Of a stretch of 64,000 nt of DNA, positions 28,212-37,711 are shown piece after piece. The stretch lies in NCBI GenBank assembly GCA_021234155.1, contig JAJEKV010000006.1:1984001-2048000 (forward strand). Reading direction: 5' to 3'. Both the position numbers and the translations under genes were made by a program. The stretch is from Isoetes taiwanensis (Eukaryota > Streptophyta > Lycopodiopsida > Isoetales > Isoetaceae). The notes beneath the pieces are model-generated. The model saw only the letters and a program-made list of their open reading frames with translations, was not told the DNA's origin and ran no database searches. How positions within the stretch are numbered: the first letter of the stretch is position 1; the number at the start of each line of letters is the position of its first letter.

Positions 28212-28539
28212 TTGCCCCCTAGGGGCAACCCAAAAAATGCAGACAATTTTCCAAATGTATTGTGTAACCTATGTGTTCTTTGCAAGATGGCAGCAAAAAA
28301 TGGGAAAATGTTGCTATGTTTTGGCATCAAAGTGTTACAGAAAACTTTGTACTGTATGTCCACCTTGCATGCGCAAAGTATGTCATTTGTAATACGACTA
28401 TATTTGACTGATTATACAATTAGAACCATGAAAACAGTGATAGATGAAGGTTTAAGTGTGCAGAATTTTATGGAAGATTTTTCCAAAGCATGCCAACAAT
28501 TTATCACAGTCCACAAAGTTGATTATTCAGACTTGACTG
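28212..28539 (+). pseudogene. unidentified ORF split by the Copia insertion (left part)
   Basis: The frame reads MKTVIDEGLSVQNFMEDF and onward to DYSDLT, where Copia begins at 28540. On the far side of the Copia element, after the duplicated target GACTG, the same phase resumes at 48476 (DDMQNLCSMLRQ) and stays open to TGA at 48604-48606. Frame continuity across the empty site suggests that Copia landed inside a coding exon. The coding part may start near the internal ATG rather than at 28212. I do not recognise the protein family. Confidence 0.4.
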
Positions 28540-28881
28540 TGAAGAATTCAAGAAAACAACAACAGGGGTTAAGTCAATTAACTCAATCAACTTAATAGTC
28601 TATTCAAAACAACTGAATAGTCCCTATGCAATATTCCTTTCTATTGTTTCAACAATCTTCAAAATATTCCCAACTTCTTTAGATCAAACCGATCTCACAT
28701 TAATTGGCTTAATACTTATTTAAACTCATGAACTCTAAGTCATTAAACCAATAGTTCAAATATATTTTCAAACCTTTGTATTGCTACAGTAACTTTACTG
28801 TAGCAATTGGTATGATCCTGAATTTAATCGGTTCCCGAACTTAACCCAGATGCTTATGTCTCCCTCACTAGGCACCTGCAT
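28540..28881 (-). repeat. Copia left (3') LTR, first half
   Basis: Matches 47795-48130 of the right LTR. It is broken at CCTGCAT by the Gypsy insertion and continues at 43109. It contains a 12-bp insertion (GATCTCACATTA) absent from the right LTR. Confidence 0.92.
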
Positions 28882-30508
28882 TGTGACGTTCCCCGTATTT
28901 CTATGGTCTACGTCACGTATTTATACGGGATACACCGACACGTCACCCATTAAAGGTACGCCACTAGGGGGTCCTATAACCTAAGGGGGTTACTCTAAAA
29001 GGGATTAAATTAGCTATGCTAATTTAACACATTAAAGATATTAACCTATAACTTAGGAAATTAAGGACTAAATAGGATTAATTAGACTAATTACTGTTTT
29101 GGGAAGGCGCCGCCTGCCCCAATCGATTGGGGAGCATGGGGATTTCCAAATTAGGCTGTCAACCTGATCCCTATCCCTATGTTAACTCCCTCAATTCGGC
29201 CAAAGAAGGAGCAGGAGCTGAGCGCCATCATACCTATCAGAGCGCCACCATACCAAGTCGCACCTGTGAAACAAAAGCTGAACCCTCAACCCCCAAGAGA
29301 TGGAAGCACCCCATGGTAACGAGTCCAGCCAGAACTCGTGGCTAGGATAGCCGTGAATTCTAGATAACGCCCCTATTGGGCCTTGGTTGTGTTCGTTTCT
29401 CTGTTCTCTTTGTGTTTCAATCATTCTCTCTGTGTTTCAATCATAGGAACTAACCCTTGGTTGTAAAAGTAAGTTCTCTTTATATTCGATTCTGGTTCTT
29501 GCTCTGAAAGGATGGATTGTTAGTTCTTTGTCTAGTCTTACTCTGAAATGGGAGGGGGATTACGGGGGGTAGAGACCTCTGAGCCATGTGTTGTAGTATG
29601 CTCCTAGATAGCTGTAGAGTCCCATTAATTGCGGCACAGTGCACAAGAGCCCACCGGTCCTAGATGCTATGGACCGCTTAGCACCGCACAAGGAACACAG
29701 TGGTGAAGTGGGGGTGGGGTCTTGCACGAACATAAAAACTCCCGAGACTCCTACGGTGGGCTAGGTTTCAATAGCCCGGCCAGCGAGCTAGGCGCGAGCC
29801 GGGCCGGGTATGGGTCTGACACTCCCTGGGTACAGAGGTGTGACCCGCATGGGGCATCCTGTACTTTGAGTAGATTTAGGGTGAGTAAGTCGGGTACGGA
29901 TGCGGAGGTTGCTGATGCGGCACGTATTCTCTAGCTCACCCATGGAACCACTGTGATTCTGGAAGGGGACGCTTCCCCGACCTGCCTCATCGGACCAGGA
30001 GTCATGAACCTGGAGTAGGCTCAAAGGGTGATACCTTGAACCTGCGTCTCCGGAAGGCTATAGCGAAGCCATAGCGTGAATTGACCCATCTGCAAAGTGT
30101 GCACAGGAGGGGCAGATGGAGTGGACAACCCTAGCCAATGTTCTATGCCAGCCAACGCCACGCCAAGACTCGGTCTGCTGATCTCTTGAGGCCCAGCCGT
30201 CAGTCGATCCTCATTAGAGTCTGAGCCGGGGTAGAACCTGGGGTTCGGGTGCTTACTTAGTGTTAGATGCATGTTCTTTGCCGTTGGTATTGGGATGGAT
30301 GAGCCACCCTTCGGGGTGGTTGATATTATATGATTTATGCTGTGTGCTAACCTTGTATTCATGCTTCCGCGACGTAGGAGTCCCATTGAAGGCGTGGGCC
30401 GAATGACCCCTTCGTGTCCTTCTTCCAGCCATCACGGTATGGGTGACCGGAATAGACGGAGGGCCCTGGCCATGATGAGATGATCGCCATGGGAGGGTTG
30501 CTCGAAAT
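28882..30508 (+). repeat. Gypsy 5' LTR, lacking its terminal 53 bp
   Basis: Collinear with 41423-43050 of the 3' LTR, including GTGACGTTCCCCGTATTTCT at the start and the CGCGACGTAGGAGTCCCATT region. After GCCATGGGAGGG the two copies part, and the 3' LTR tail ending CGTCACA is missing. Differences upstream are patchy, dense between about 29200 and 30200 and nearly absent in the first 200 bp and the last 250 bp. Confidence 0.88.
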
Positions 30509-30784
30509 CATAGCACTGGCCAAACACTAACTCGTAGCACGGTAGTTAGGAGGAGGCTAAGTCAATGTGTTGTTAGTCCTCTTTGATGTTTGGCTCGGTG
30601 TTAGGTTAAATTAAGAAATTGTAGCTTTAAAGAGGATGGGGCGACTGGAGGGCCCAAGATTGGAAGCCTAGCAAGTGTCAGTAGGTGGCTCAAATGACGA
30701 AGAGGGTGGTTCCATTGGATCGGGCGTACTTGAATTATCCTAGAACGGTCGTCTCCAGGCGAAAAATGGTCAAGGGCAGGCCCA

Positions 30785-30990
30785 AAAACCAACTCGGGCG
30801 CCGCTTGCCTTTTGTCGCTTTGTAGTCATAGTAGAGGAGCTAGAAATGCCGTCGGCGCCCGACCAGTCAGACCCGAGTCAACGCGGGCCCGCCAGGTCAA
30901 CTCGGGCGCCGCTTGCTTTTCGACGACCCCCAGTCGAGGCGGAAGCACGTATAATGCAACCGGCGCCCGACCGTATGCCTCGTGTATTCC
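30785..30990 (+). repeat. two tandem copies of a GC-rich unit of about 100 bp
   Basis: CAACTCGGGCGCCGCTTGC starts each copy (about 30790 and 30899) and GGCGCCCGACC closes each. It lies in the leader between the 5' LTR and the accessory ORFs of the chromovirus. Function unknown. Confidence 0.7.
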
Positions 30991-31257
30991 CGCCGTATAA
31001 TTATATTTTTAATAAAAAAATTTGAAAGTTAACAGGAAAATTTTAAAATTTCAAACTTAACTGGCCGTTTAACGAAATTCTTCTTGTCATTTGTTTTTGC
31101 CCTGTCTTGGTAGCCGACCGCTTTGAGCGCCGTCGCCATCGCCACGGACGACCTTGTTCTCAGCCCTTGTTGCTGCGAACCCTAGCACCCCCTTTTTGCC
31201 GTCTCCTTCGCCGCCAGCGCCTCACCGCTCGACTTCGTAGACCTTGGTACTACCGCT

Positions 31258-31509
31258 ATGGCCAATACCAAGAGCGCCCCGGTCCCATCTACTTTGAGCA
31301 TCGTGGAGATTTACGCCATGATCGCCAAGCACATGGCTACAGACCCGGCCTTTATTGACATACTTCTGGATGAGCTGGTAAATAGGTTTGAGAACAACGA
31401 TAGGATTCCCTATCCTATCTATCACTTCTCGAGCCATTTTTATCATTTGAACCTTCGCCGACTCTCCTATACCATTGTTGAGCAACGACATGGTCATGAT
31501 GCTCATTAA
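31258..31509 (+). CDS. chromovirus accessory ORF A, unknown
   Basis: Starts with ATG at 31258 (MANTKSAPVPSTLSIVEIYA). The first 50 residues look like a helical globular segment (AMIAKHMATDPAFIDILLDE). The reading may then switch frame, because another frame continues with SNDMVMMLIKFYPRREGH past the stop at 31507. I recognise no family. Position suggests it is the first of several extra proteins encoded before gag. Confidence 0.4.
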   Translation: MANTKSAPVPSTLSIVEIYAMIAKHMATDPAFIDILLDELVNRFENNDRIPYPIYHFSSHFYHLNLRRLSYTIVEQRHGHDAH

Positions 31510-31538
31510 ATTCTATCCTCGGCGGGAAGGCCATCTGA

Positions 31539-32489
31539 GAGGAGGAAGACATCGGGAGAGGCCGGCCGTATCGGGGGTTTGGCGGAGAGGATGATCATAG
31601 GGAGATCGGCGGGCGGATCTGGCCCAGCGCGGAAGGGAATCTGAGTACCTCGAGGGGCGGCTTTGCCGTCATTGATGGCAGAGCCATTGAGGTTCCCCCA
31701 TACCGCTGGCATGAAGATTCCAACAGTTTTGTATGGGGAGAAATCCCCGATATCAGCATAGACTATCTGATAACCATTCAGATAGACATGGGCCTGCGAC
31801 CACAGCGGTACCAAGCTGAACTTAATCGCCGTCTTTGCCGCAGCCCAATTTGTTTGCTTTCCGGTCGGGGAAGATCGAGGAGGGCGGGAACAACGGGGAG
31901 GGGCTTCGAACAAGAGGCCGGGACCGGCAAGACCAGTAGGAACCCACAAGATGAAGGAGCATCGGGGGTGGGCGGGCCCAATCGACGCATCGGTATTAAG
32001 CACCGGAGGAAGGGTCTAGCCCATAAGACCGGCAGTCAGTATAAAGAGAAACTAAGGACTGTCGGGGCTTTTGGAAAGAAGACGAGCTCCGACCGGAGGC
32101 AGCAGCGGGTGGATAGCTCCCGACTGGCTGTTGGGGCTAAGACGGTGTTAAAGACAGGGGCCGCCGCAAAGCCCGCCCCCAGAGGAAGCCCTCCCCTGCA
32201 TCGACCAGGCCGATCGCGGGCCTTCGCGGGAAATCCGCCAAGTTCCGAGAAGTCTACACACGCCGATTGGGAAGCTACCCTTCCAGGGCCGGTGCGGAGA
32301 TCGGCAGAGCTGTTCAAGACCGACCTCCGTTTCCAAACCTTTGCAATTTTGGCACTCCAAGAGGCTGCTGAAGCCTACTTGGTGGCACTTTTTGGTGACG
32401 CCAATCTTTGCGTGATTCACGCAAAGAGGGTAACCATAATGCCTAAGGATTTAGCCCTCGCCCGCAGGATTCGGGGGGAGCATCCTTAG
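31539..32489 (+). pseudogene. chromovirus accessory ORF B with a histone H3-like domain
   Basis: The frame is open from 31539; its first ATG is at 31788. The C-terminus (32310-32489) is clearly histone H3: [20 protein letters not shown], an [15 protein letters not shown] segment and a terminal ARRIRGEHP, covering helix 2, loop 2 and helix 3. Just upstream, in the next frame (about 32224-32286), REIR and GKLPFQ match the alphaN and helix 1 region. The main frame supplies HRPG before it and [11 protein letters not shown] after it. Two opposite single-base shifts therefore interrupt an otherwise complete H3 fold. Loop 1 is of canonical length, unlike typical centromeric H3. The upstream 150-odd residues are basic or unrecognised, with no clear ARTKQTARKS tail. 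Functional status is uncertain. Confidence 0.85.
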
Positions 32490-32673
32490 CATGTGTTGCG
32501 GGCCTCCGCATTGTAAATATTTTTTTTGATATTTCATAAACACTGTCATTTTGTATTAAAATCTTATTTATTTTATGTTAAGGATGAAACAAAATGCTGA
32601 CGTCAGCCTCAATAAAAGGAGTCTTAAAGTTTAATTCAAATGTTTCTTTTCCTCTCTCCTCCCTTCTAGTGCC

Positions 32674-33330
32674 ATGGCTGCCGCCGACCTTGTCGCTTGG
32701 TACAATGATGGAGAGCAATGGGATCCGCAAGTCCCTTTCGACCTGCTGCGGCCTTTACTATGCCAACGCCTACACCTCCTCGCCAATATGCAGAGGCATC
32801 CGGATTACGCCGGATTCTTCGACTTCTACATGGAGGAAATGCTTCCTCTGTGTATTCCTCTTGGGGATCCTCCCCAGCTGTATTTGGAGCGGGAGGTAGT
32901 CCGGCAGATGTTAGGCGGGGACACCCATGCTTATGATGTCCTGAAGGGGAAGCTCCGATGGGGAAAACACCTGCCTGTGGTCCAGCAGCAAGGGCGGCAA
33001 TATCTGGAAGTTACTTTTGCCCTAGCCATCCTCATGGACCAATACGTTGAGGATGAAGAATTGCCTGTAGAAAAAGGCAAACTGCCAGTGTCTTCCGAGG
33101 AGGGGGAAGACGAGCACATAGGTATGGGCGACTTTGCCCGTTGGAAGCTTGATTAGCGGAGGAGTTGCCATCAACCCGTGAACAAGCTATAGGCTTGTCA
33201 GGATTAAACGGCCTTCCGGTTATCTATCACCAAGGGCAAGAGTACCTTCTCTTGGATGATATTATCTGGGCGTATCACATGGTGGCGGTTTTTGGTAAAA
33301 GTTTAAAAAGACCATGTGCTTTATGAGCTT
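32674..33330 (+). pseudogene. chromovirus accessory ORF C, unknown, with an internal duplication
   Basis: ATG at 32674 (MAAADLVAWYNDGEQWDP), open to a TAG at 33154-33156. A neighbouring frame then continues to about 33330. Two similar blocks are visible: LPVVQQQGRQYLEVTFALAI before the stop and GLPVIYHQGQEYLLLDDIIW after it, suggesting a duplicated small domain. No family recognised. It is preceded by a T/C-rich tract and AG that could be a splice acceptor (near 32669), so subgenomic expression by splicing is possible but unproven. Confidence 0.45.
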
Positions 33331-33385
33331 GCGAATCTTGTATGGGCGATTTTATTGACTTCACTTCTCGAGCTTCCTCCGAGAG

Positions 33386-34079
33386 GTGCAGAAATTTTGC
33401 TCCAGTTCCGCCAAAGAGACCATAGAGCCGGCAGAGACTCTATTACGTCTTCGGGACTTCGTGATGCAGGAGCCGGCCTCGCAGCCGTCACCGGAGGCCT
33501 TCACGGCTATGGGACCCCACGTCCCAAACATCAACATGGTTGAGGTCCCCTCCGACTCGGATGACGAGGGAGAGGATTTATACCATAATCTGATAAGAAG
33601 GAGGAACAACGGGGAACTTAGGGAGGAAGAAGTCCCCATGGACTTGGATAAGGAAGTGGCTACATCCGAGACCCCGCGAAGGGGAAGGTCTTTGCCGGGT
33701 AACCACCTCACCCGTTTTTTTGTGTCCTTCCAGGCAGGGGGCAAGTCCTTTTTATAGCCCGAGATCTAGGGCCAGAGGCTGAAGCTTCATGGTGGGCCCT
33801 CCGTGCTCTCTCTACACTGGCCGGCCACAAGAAGCTTCCCTATCGTACGTTTACTTATGTACTCGTGCGACGGGATCTTGCTTTGACGGCCTTGGGTCAG
33901 GATATTGCGCCTTGGATGAGCATGAAGCTCCTCACGGCAGCCCCATTGGCCATTGCCTACCCACCGGAGGTTGCATCTATTGCGGCTGCCACAGTAGATC
34001 CCGGGGTGACTCTGCTGCGACACCGACTGCCTCCACCACCTCCTAGGGCCACGGATGAAGAGGGAGGACCTAGCTCCTA
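33386..34079 (+). pseudogene. chromovirus accessory ORF D, unknown
   Basis: Two adjoining frames. The first, to about 33757, is acidic (VEVPSDSDDEGEDLYHN). The second, to the stop at 34078, reads LFIARDLGPEAEASWWALRA and then ALTALGQDIAPWMS before a proline-rich end. They are separated by a frameshift near 33740. It may be the continuation of ORF C. I recognise no domain. Confidence 0.4.
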
Positions 34080-34279
34080 AATTAATTATGCTACGCATTT
34101 TCACATTACGTATGATTGTGAGATTTTGGATTGGCAAATGTCTTAGCCATGTTATAATATGATGTACCTTATTTCCTTATTAAATACAGTTACTGTCTTG
34201 ATAAATATAAGTGAATTCTTTTCTTTTCCATGAAGTCCTCTTCAAAGTATTAGCGTTAGAATATAGTGGAAATTACAAA

Positions 34280-34768
34280 ATGTTCTATATTCATTCCAAC
34301 TATCTTGCAGAAGAGACCCTCTGGGAATATGAGGAGAGGATTACCGACATGGTTAGGAGGGATGATCCCGGACCGCCGGAGCAGGATTACGGCCAAAGAT
34401 ATGGCGAATATCCAGAGTGGGATGAAGGCTACGAGATGGAACCTCCGCCACCAGGAGAACCCTATGATCCTGATAAAGGGTTGGAGATAGTTAACATCCT
34501 TAGGGACAGAGCTTTCGAGGACCTGAAGCTGACCCTGTGCCGTACCTGGGACTATTGGAATATGAGCAGGCACGAGGCTTTCGAGGACGCCAACGACCAC
34601 CTTTGGCAACTCTTCTATGCTCTGCGGAGGCTTTTCAATCTTCTCATTGTTAGCCCAACGTGGGAATATCAACCAGTGATTGTCCAAGCCTGGGCACGCT
34701 ATAAGCTCGTTAGAGCTGTACGGGAGAGTACCCGTTACGCGATTTTATACCCCTTCGCAAACCCCTAG
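34280..34768 (+). CDS. chromovirus accessory ORF E, unknown
   Basis: First ATG at 34280 (MFYIHSNYLAEETLWEYEER), ending at 34768 (YAILYPFANP). The middle is acidic and proline-rich (MEPPPPGEPYDPD); the C-terminal half is predicted helical and aromatic (CRTWDYWNMSRHEAF, LWQLFYALRRLFNLL). No family recognised. It is the last extra ORF before gag, with 245 bp between. Confidence 0.45.
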   Translation: MFYIHSNYLAEETLWEYEERITDMVRRDDPGPPEQDYGQRYGEYPEWDEGYEMEPPPPGEPYDPDKGLEIVNILRDRAFEDLKLTLCRTWDYWNMSRHEAFEDANDHLWQLFYALRRLFNLLIVSPTWEYQPVIVQAWARYKLVRAVRESTRYAILYPFANP

Positions 34769-35013
34769 GCTTGGTCTCTCCAGTTATGTTTTTCTGTTGT
34801 TGCTGTTACCCGGTGTGCGAGTAGAACTTTAAAAAAAAACCCCCACTGTATCATACCTACTTTTGTATCAACCCATGTACCAATCAACTTGTTGTTGTAC
34901 TCAACTTGAATGAAATAAAATATTAGTTCTGATTGTATATTTTCTTGTCACTATCAGCAAAATGTATCTTAAAGGAATTGTACATTACTGTAAATCTGCT
35001 TATACTTTCATGA

Positions 35014-36675
35014 ATGCTCGCTATAGACGGTGCACGTAACGCCGCTTGGCAAACACCCTCCAACGCCAGTAGGCTGACACCTGAACAGGAATTGATGTTA
35101 ATGAAAAGGCAACTCGGCGAATTACAGGCCTATGTATTGCATACCAATCCACCACAACAAACCCAGGAGGACGGACCGGAATTACCTCCGCGACCAGTGA
35201 GTCCACCTGCACAACAGCCATCTCCCCCTAGAGCTAGCCCTGTACCTGTACCAAGGAGGACTCATGCTAAGCGTCACCAAAGTTCCTCTAAGGATAGCGC
35301 CACTTCCTCACACTCAACCACTTCGGTGTCTTCTGGGTCATCGCTATCAGTCAGTGACCATGCGAAGCGTAAGGATAAGGAATACCGAAAAACCGTTGAT
35401 ACAGCCATAACTAATATATGGAAGAACAGGAAGTTGGCTCAGTTTGATGGGAAATCCAGAGGTGGCTTGAATGCAGAATCCTGGTTGGACGAGATGAAGG
35501 AGTTTGGAAAGTCCTATGGAATGACAGAGAAGGATACAGGAAAGGTTGCCACCACCAACCTTGCCGGGTTATGCCAGAGCCAAGCACCTGGACAGGAGCA
35601 GGTGCAAGTTCAAAAAGTTCGCCAAGGCTTTTAAATCGCATTACGTGCCTCGTGCGCACAAATGCCAACAGATCCAGACCTTTTACAGGTTGGAGCAGAA
35701 GGGCATGTCCGTTCAGGCATAACACTGATGAATTCATGCGCCTGAGGTTGTATGTACCAGGGATGAATGAAAAGAGGGCGGTAGAGGGCTACATTGAAGG
35801 GTTGGCCCCATCCATTAAACGAATGGTCAAGGCCATAGACCCAAAATCAGTAGCAGAAGCGGAGGCTAAGGCATTAAGCCTCGAAGAGGACACACCAAAG
35901 AACCAGTATCCGCGACCTGCTTCTTACTCGCAGCCACGGCCGTCCACACCATATAAACCCCGCTCACCCAGTCCGGGGCCCTCTCAGCAGAACTCTTATG
36001 GTCGACAGGAAAAGAAAGTCACCTTCAACATGCCTGACAAACCCACCAATGTTGGCAAGGAAGTTCGGAATCTCTTACAGTCTATTCCCAAAGAGGCCCG
36101 AGATCAGCTACGTAAGGATAAGGCATGTTACAGGTGTATGCGACCCGGCCATTATATGCAGAATTGCCCTTACGTCACGCAGACTGCCCAACTGGCCATG
36201 GCCGACCTCGATTGGGAAGATCTGGAATCCAATCTGCCTGTCGAGGACGAGGCTCCCGAGTACATTCACGGTGCGTCTCATATTCTTGCCACCATAGAAA
36301 CTGGCAACGCTGAAAGTCAGCCTTCTGTTATTTCTACAATAGGCCAAGTAGACAATAAGCCTTTCATAATTTTGATGGATACGGGTAGTACACATAACTT
36401 TGCTTCTCCTAGAATGGCCCAGGTATTGCAACTTGAAACGTTGAGATCCCGACCTAAGCCAGTCACGTTAGCCAGTGGTAAAATCAGGCACACGCATGGC
36501 CGCCGCATTAACCTTAAGATGCAGTTGCCGGGTGCACCAGTTGCCTTGGGTGCCGAGTTAATGGACATTGGCAAATATGATCTTATTGTTGGTATGGAGT
36601 TTTTGGCATCTGTGAGGGCCAACATAGACTGCGAGAAACGAGAGGTTACCTTCAACGCCGCTAATGGAGCACGCG
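35014..36675 (+). pseudogene. chromovirus gag and protease, frameshifted and cut by hAT
   Basis: ATG at 35014. An N-terminal Ser-rich linker is followed by a Gag capsid region (QFDGKSRGGLNAESWLDEM, later EFMRLRLYVPGMNEKRAVEG). Between about 35575 and 35720 the reading passes through all three frames with compensating shifts. A CCHC knuckle (CYRCMRPGHYMQNC) lies near 36125-36168 and an aspartic protease site (ILMDTGSTHNFAS) near 36370. The frame is interrupted at 36676 by hAT and resumes in phase at 37713. In this family Gag assembles particles and the protease matures the polyprotein. Confidence 0.88.
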
Positions 36676-37704
36676 CAGGGCTCGAATTTGACGGCTTTCA
36701 TGCCTGTTTTTTGGATTTTTGCCCGTCAAAACAGGTGGAAAATTTTTTTGTATGGCAAATGAAGGGCAGCACTTGGGCAATTGCCCGTCATAGGGAAGGA
36801 CAACTACAAGACATACTCGTCATTTGAAAGGCTAGGAACAGAGAAATGCCCGTCATTTTTTCTTGCTATATATCTATATATAAATTCCATAATTTATATT
36901 GAAATAGATTATTATCCCATTTTCTAAACGAATTTAAAACATACATTCTAGAAACCAATGAACCATTGACTTAGAAATATCTTGCATGTTGTATTGGATG
37001 CACTTGCTAGGAGGTTTGAAGATGTGAGTGAGATATATAATGCCATGAAGTTCTTCAATCCATCTGCATATGCTGTGGATGATGGTGTAGGGGATGAAAA
37101 GACTAAAGAATGGTTGGAAAAATTGCTTGCCAAGTTTGCTTCAAAAGTAGACATGGCTAGATGTTTGAGTGAGAGGGACGATTTTGTTGAGACACTTTTC
37201 AAGGCTGCCAAGAACAAAGGGATGGTGATGGCGATGGCTTGGACTATTTGTAGAGATGAAAATGGAACATGTGACAGTTGGTGGAAAAGTTTTCTAGCAT
37301 TGATGAAATTATGGCAATATTGGTCATTCCTGGAAGCATGACCTGTTGTGAGAGAGGTTTCTCCCTTCAAAATGCTATTAAGAGTGCTATAAGATCGAGC
37401 ATGAACTTAGAAACACTTGATGCCACAATGTATGTATCATTGTGGAATGAACCTTTTGAAAGCATAGATTGGCAAACATATTACAAGGACTGGTATGAAG
37501 CGAAGCAAAGGAGGGAATGCCACTTGAGTAGCCTTCTTTCTATCCATCTATGTTTTTTGAGGCAAAAAACTAGTTTCTGTCATCTTAATTTTTTTTATTG
37601 CATTTGAAAGGCTTGAATTTAGGAACTACCTGTCACGCGAAAGGGGAAAAATTATTTTGCCCGTCCCTAGAAAATTAAGGGCGGGCCGTCAAATTCGAGC
37701 ACTG
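36676..37704 (+). mobile_element. non-autonomous hAT DNA transposon inserted in gag-pol
   Basis: Terminal inverted repeats: CAGGGCTCGAATTTGACGGC on the left, and on the right the complement of CAGTGCTCGAATTTGACGGC, one mismatch in 20. Flanked by a perfect 8-bp duplication AGCACGCG (36668-36675 and 37705-37712), the hAT hallmark. Only the C-terminal part of a transposase is inside, so it is an internally deleted copy dependent on an outside transposase. Confidence 0.95.
36982..37607 (+). pseudogene. hAT transposase C-terminal (dimerisation) remnant
   Basis: Two overlapping frames (36982-37341 and 37278-37607). The second carries the hAT dimerisation signature LVIPGSMTCCERGFS followed by LETLDATMYVSLWN. 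The N-terminal BED finger and DDE catalytic core are missing, and a frameshift splits the remainder. It cannot be an active transposase. Confidence 0.8.
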
Positions 37705-37711
37705 AGCACGC

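Noticed and set aside
31506-32003. 165-codon minus-strand ORF opposite the H3-like ORF
   Set aside because: Although open, the plus strand here is open in the element's coding direction and leads into the H3 domain. The GC-rich composition keeps both strands open by chance.
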